Source: an uncultured Coriobacteriaceae bacterium (GTDB taxonomy: Bacteria; Actinomycetota; Coriobacteriia; Coriobacteriales; Atopobiaceae). Taken from it: a stretch of DNA of 14,965 nt. This document shows positions 13,301-14,965 of the stretch, in pieces (positions within the stretch are counted from its first letter, which is position 1; each line of letters begins with the position of its first letter). The DNA lies in assembly GCA_900549525.1 (NCBI GenBank), contig UWSJ01000044.1, positions 1-14,965 of the forward strand, read 5' to 3'. The notes beneath the pieces were generated by a model. It did no database searches and was not told the DNA's origin. It worked only from the letters and a program-made list of their open reading frames with translations. Position numbers and translations under genes: made by a program.

Positions 13301-14965
13301 AGCAGGTTGCCGTGGTTGCCCAGGTACAGCACGCTGGACGTCACGAGGCTCTCGCGCAGCGCGTCGATGGGCGGGTTGGTGACCTGGGCAAACAGCTGGT
13401 GGAAGTAGTCGAAGAACGAGCGCGTCTTCTTGGAGAGCACGGCGAGCGGCGCGTCGACGCCCATCGAGGCCAGGGGCGGCTTGCCTGCCGTGGCCATCGG
13501 GCGAATCTCCTCGTCCACGTCGTCGTAGTGGTAGCCGTGCTCGGCGAGGCGCTCGATGAGGGGCTCCTCGGCGTCAGGCTCCGCGGGCAGCTCGTCGGCG
13601 CTCGGCTCGCGGAGGTCGGAGATGTCGAGCGTCTCGTCCCCCAGCCAGTCGCGGTAGGGCTTCTCGGCGGCGTACTTGTCGCGGATCTCGTCGTTCCAGA
13701 TGACACGGCCCTGGGACGGGTCGACCTCGAGCATCTCGCCCGGGCCCAGGCAGCCCGTGCGCAGGATGTTCTCGGGCTCCACGTCGATGGTGCCCACCTC
13801 GGACGACAGGATGAGGCGGTCGTCGCGGGTCACGTAGTAGCGAGCAGGGCGCAGGCCGTTGCGGTCGAGCACGGCGCCCAGCAGCTTGCCGTCGGTGAAC
13901 ACGATGGCGGCAGGCCCGTCCCACGGCTCCATGAGCATGGACTGGTAGGCGTCGTAGGCGCGGCGCTTCTCGGACAGGCGCGGGTTGTGGTCCCACGGCT
14001 CCGGGATCATGAGCGAGACGGCGCGGTCGAGGGGACGGCCGTTCATCGTCAGGAACTCGAGCACGTTGTCGAGGATTGCGGAGTCGGAGCCCTCGCGGTT
14101 GATGATCGGCAGCACCTGCTCCAGGTCGTGCTGGAGGATGGGGCTGTAGAGGTTCGGCTCGCGGGCGCGAATCCAGGAGACGTTGCCGCGCAGGGTGTTG
14201 ATCTCGCCGTTGTGGATGATGTAGCGGTTGGGGTGCGCGCGCTCCCAGCTGGGCGTGGTGTTGGTGGAGTAGCGCGAGTGCACGAGGGCCAGCGACGTCT
14301 CCACGGCCGCGTCGTTGAGGTCGGTGAAGAAGCGGCGCATCTGCGTGGCCACGAGCATGCCCTTGTACACGATGGTGCGGCTGGACATGGAGCACACGTA
14401 GAAGATCTTGCCCGTGAGCGCGGGGTTCTTGTCGGCGGCGCGCTCGATGGTGCGGCGGGTCACGTAGAGCTTGCGCTCGAAGTCCTGGCCGGCGGCGACG
14501 TCGTCCGGGCGGCGCAGGAACGCCTGCAGGATGGTGGGCATGCAGGCCTTGGCGGTGTCGCCCAGGTCGTGCGGGTCGACGGGCACGCGGCGCCAGAACA
14601 TGAGCGGCACGCCGCAGGCGGCGCAGCCCTCCTCGAACACGCGGATGGCCGAGGCGACGCCGTGCGGGTCGCAGACGCCGTCGGTCTCGCCCGTCTCGTC
14701 GTCGTGCGGGAAGAAGAGCATGGCCACGCCGTAGTCGCCCTCGTCGGGCAGGAGGTTGCCCTCCTTCTGGGCCTCCTTGCGGAAGAAGCGGTGCGGCACC
14801 TGGAAGAGCACGCCGGCGCCATCGCCGGTGTTGCGCTCGAGGCCCTTGCCGCCGCGGTGCTCGAGGTTGACGAGCACGGAAAGCGCGTCGTCGAGCGTCT
14901 GGTGGCTGCGAATGCCCTTGAGCTGCGCGATGGCGCCGATGCCGCAGGCGTCATGGTCGTAGCTG
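10366..14965 (-). CDS. gltB: Glutamate synthase large (alpha) subunit, 5' end cut by the window edge
   Basis: Frame analysis extends the gene past the apparent GTG start at 14877 to the window edge, giving SYDHDACGIGAIAQLKG. The Cys (codon 14946-14944) is the expected Ntn-type glutaminase nucleophile exposed by propeptide removal; from it to the stop is 1526 residues, slightly longer than the best-known bacterial enzymes. Domains in order: class II glutaminase (about 1-430), central linker domain, FMN-binding synthase domain (GEGGEDPARE, KPGEGGHLPGKKV, ISGHNGGTGAAP), the 3Fe-4S motif C1125-x5-C1131-x4-C1136 (numbered from the nucleophile), and the C-terminal beta-helix with Gly repeats (GSGGQSFGAFLPAG). 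It hydrolyses glutamine, channels ammonia and makes glutamate from 2-oxoglutarate. It is the first gene of a gltB-gltD operon, and its promoter lies outside the window. Confidence 0.97.
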   Translation of the reverse strand, partial: SYDHDACGIGAIAQLKGIRSHQTLDDALSVLVNLEHRGGKGLERNTGDGAGVLFQVPHRFFRKEAQKEGNLLPDEGDYGVAMLFFPHDDETGETDGVCDPHGVASAIRVFEEGCAACGVPLMFWRRVPVDPHDLGDTAKACMPTILQAFLRRPDDVAAGQDFERKLYVTRRTIERAADKNPALTGKIFYVCSMSSRTIVYKGMLVATQMRRFFTDLNDAAVETSLALVHSRYSTNTTPSWERAHPNRYIIHNGEINTLRGNVSWIRAREPNLYSPILQHDLEQVLPIINREGSDSAILDNVLEFLTMNGRPLDRAVSLMIPEPWDHNPRLSEKRRAYDAYQSMLMEPWDGPAAIVFTDGKLLGAVLDRNGLRPARYYVTRDDRLILSSEVGTIDVEPENILRTGCLGPGEMLEVDPSQGRVIWNDEIRDKYAAEKPYRDWLGDETLDISDLREPSADELPAEPDAEEPLIERLAEHGYHYDDVDEEIRPMATAGKPPLASMGVDAPLAVLSKKTRSFFDYFHQLFAQVTNPPIDALRESLVTSSVLYLGNHGNLLEDCRDTCRLVRLQGPMLTHDAFRRICAIDRVGFRTQVFHAVYQRGAGEGALEAALAKLDSDIEEAVRGGVNIVVISDRAAAGEVPIPSLLALGSVHNHLIRTGVRMLADLVVETGDAISAHDFACLVGYSASGIYPYMAHDCIRDLCAKGAIALSADEAVANYDKAVTSGITSIMSKMGISTFQGYHSAQIFEIIGLSDELVDRYFTSTTTSVGGLDVNGVQREQDSRYDSALALAKSPAPNQLPSLGLTKWRPIDGEEHLIEPKAIYLLQRACAEGDMDLFRQYGEVVHKPGRAITLRDLMDFDAAGRTPVPLEEVEPVSEIVKRFNTGAMSFGSISKEAHETLAIAMNRLHGRSNTGEGGEDPAREAPLPNGDSKNSAIKQVASGRFGVTSRYLSSAIEIQIKMAQGAKPGEGGHLPGKKVYPWVAEVRQSTPGVGLISPPPHHDIYSIEDLAELIFDLKNANPDARISVKLCALAGVGTIATGVAKGGADKITISGHNGGTGAAPRDSIWHAGIPFEIGLAETQQTLLLNGLRSRVVVETDGKLMDGRDVAMACLLGAEEFGFATMPLVAMGCLMQRDCQQDTCPAGIATQNCKLRGRFTGTPEQVENFMRFTAEELREIMARLGFRTVDEMVGHPECLRQVEVPGNWKANTVDLSRVLANGTNEYGRNIPGAEAHHYLPSMAADLELDHALDSTLFIPYTAGAREHLDPIRFHADIANVNRCVGTMLGSAVTKAHPEGLPEGSVTVDCEGSGGQSFGAFLPAGITLNIEGDANDYFGKGLSGGVLSVRPPERSNYKFDENVIIGNVAFYGATSGRGFVNGLAGQRFAVRNSGATVVVEGVGNHGCEYMTGGVALVLGEVGLNFAAGMSGGVAYVFDEFGTLKGNCNLEMVELKAPSDDEIELIHDLIEEHVRRTASPRGIKMLYRFRAYARKFVKVIPRDYERVLDAVAAAEAAGKSHEEALQVAFDQITGRK

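Noticed and set aside
10366..14877. GTG at 14877 as the gltB start
   Set aside because: The frame continues upstream with the conserved glutaminase N-terminus and its catalytic Cys, so the true start lies beyond the right edge.

Overview
The window is about 15 kb of GC-rich chromosomal DNA with a housekeeping and metabolic gene set. Strong GC bias at third codon positions, an actinobacterial-style Tat plus LPXTG surface protein, and the GltB/GltD and short MetE-like proteins together suggest a host-associated Coriobacteriia (Olsenella, Collinsella or Atopobium type). This is an inference from composition and protein style, not a database match. I see no rRNA, tRNA, CRISPR array, transposase, phage gene or recognisable defence system.

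Layout, left to right. Positions 1-68 (+) hold the last codons of a PLP-dependent sulfhydrylase (MetY or cystathionine gamma-synthase type), followed by a textbook U-tract terminator at 130-170. A small two-helix membrane protein of uncertain function follows at 522-1358 (+). Two tandem MetE-like zinc methyltransferase paralogues (1537-2676 and 2805-3941, +) are separated by a 128-bp spacer with a perfect 13-bp hairpin. The pair and the upstream homocysteine-forming enzyme suggest a sulfur/methionine neighbourhood.

The middle holds a convergent gene end (3942-4405), an orphan 191-aa helical protein on the minus strand (4406-4981), and a 618-bp divergent promoter region (4982-5599) rich in dyads and short repeats. 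It is followed by a 967-aa secreted, probably wall-anchored calcineurin-like phosphoesterase (5600-8503, +). The right third is the glutamate synthase operon on the minus strand, gltB (10366 to beyond the right edge) then gltD (8871-10364), with a single base between stop and start. It makes glutamate from glutamine, 2-oxoglutarate and NADPH.

The most interesting signal is not a gene. Two A+T-rich, bulge-free imperfect palindromes (4218-4277 and 8689-8738) align to each other without gaps at 34 of 46 central positions. Each sits in an intergenic gap between two convergent genes. They look like copies of one dispersed element family, perhaps a specialised bidirectional terminator or structured RNA. 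In addition, several genes end in perfect GC stems without a U tract, unlike the canonical terminator at the left edge.
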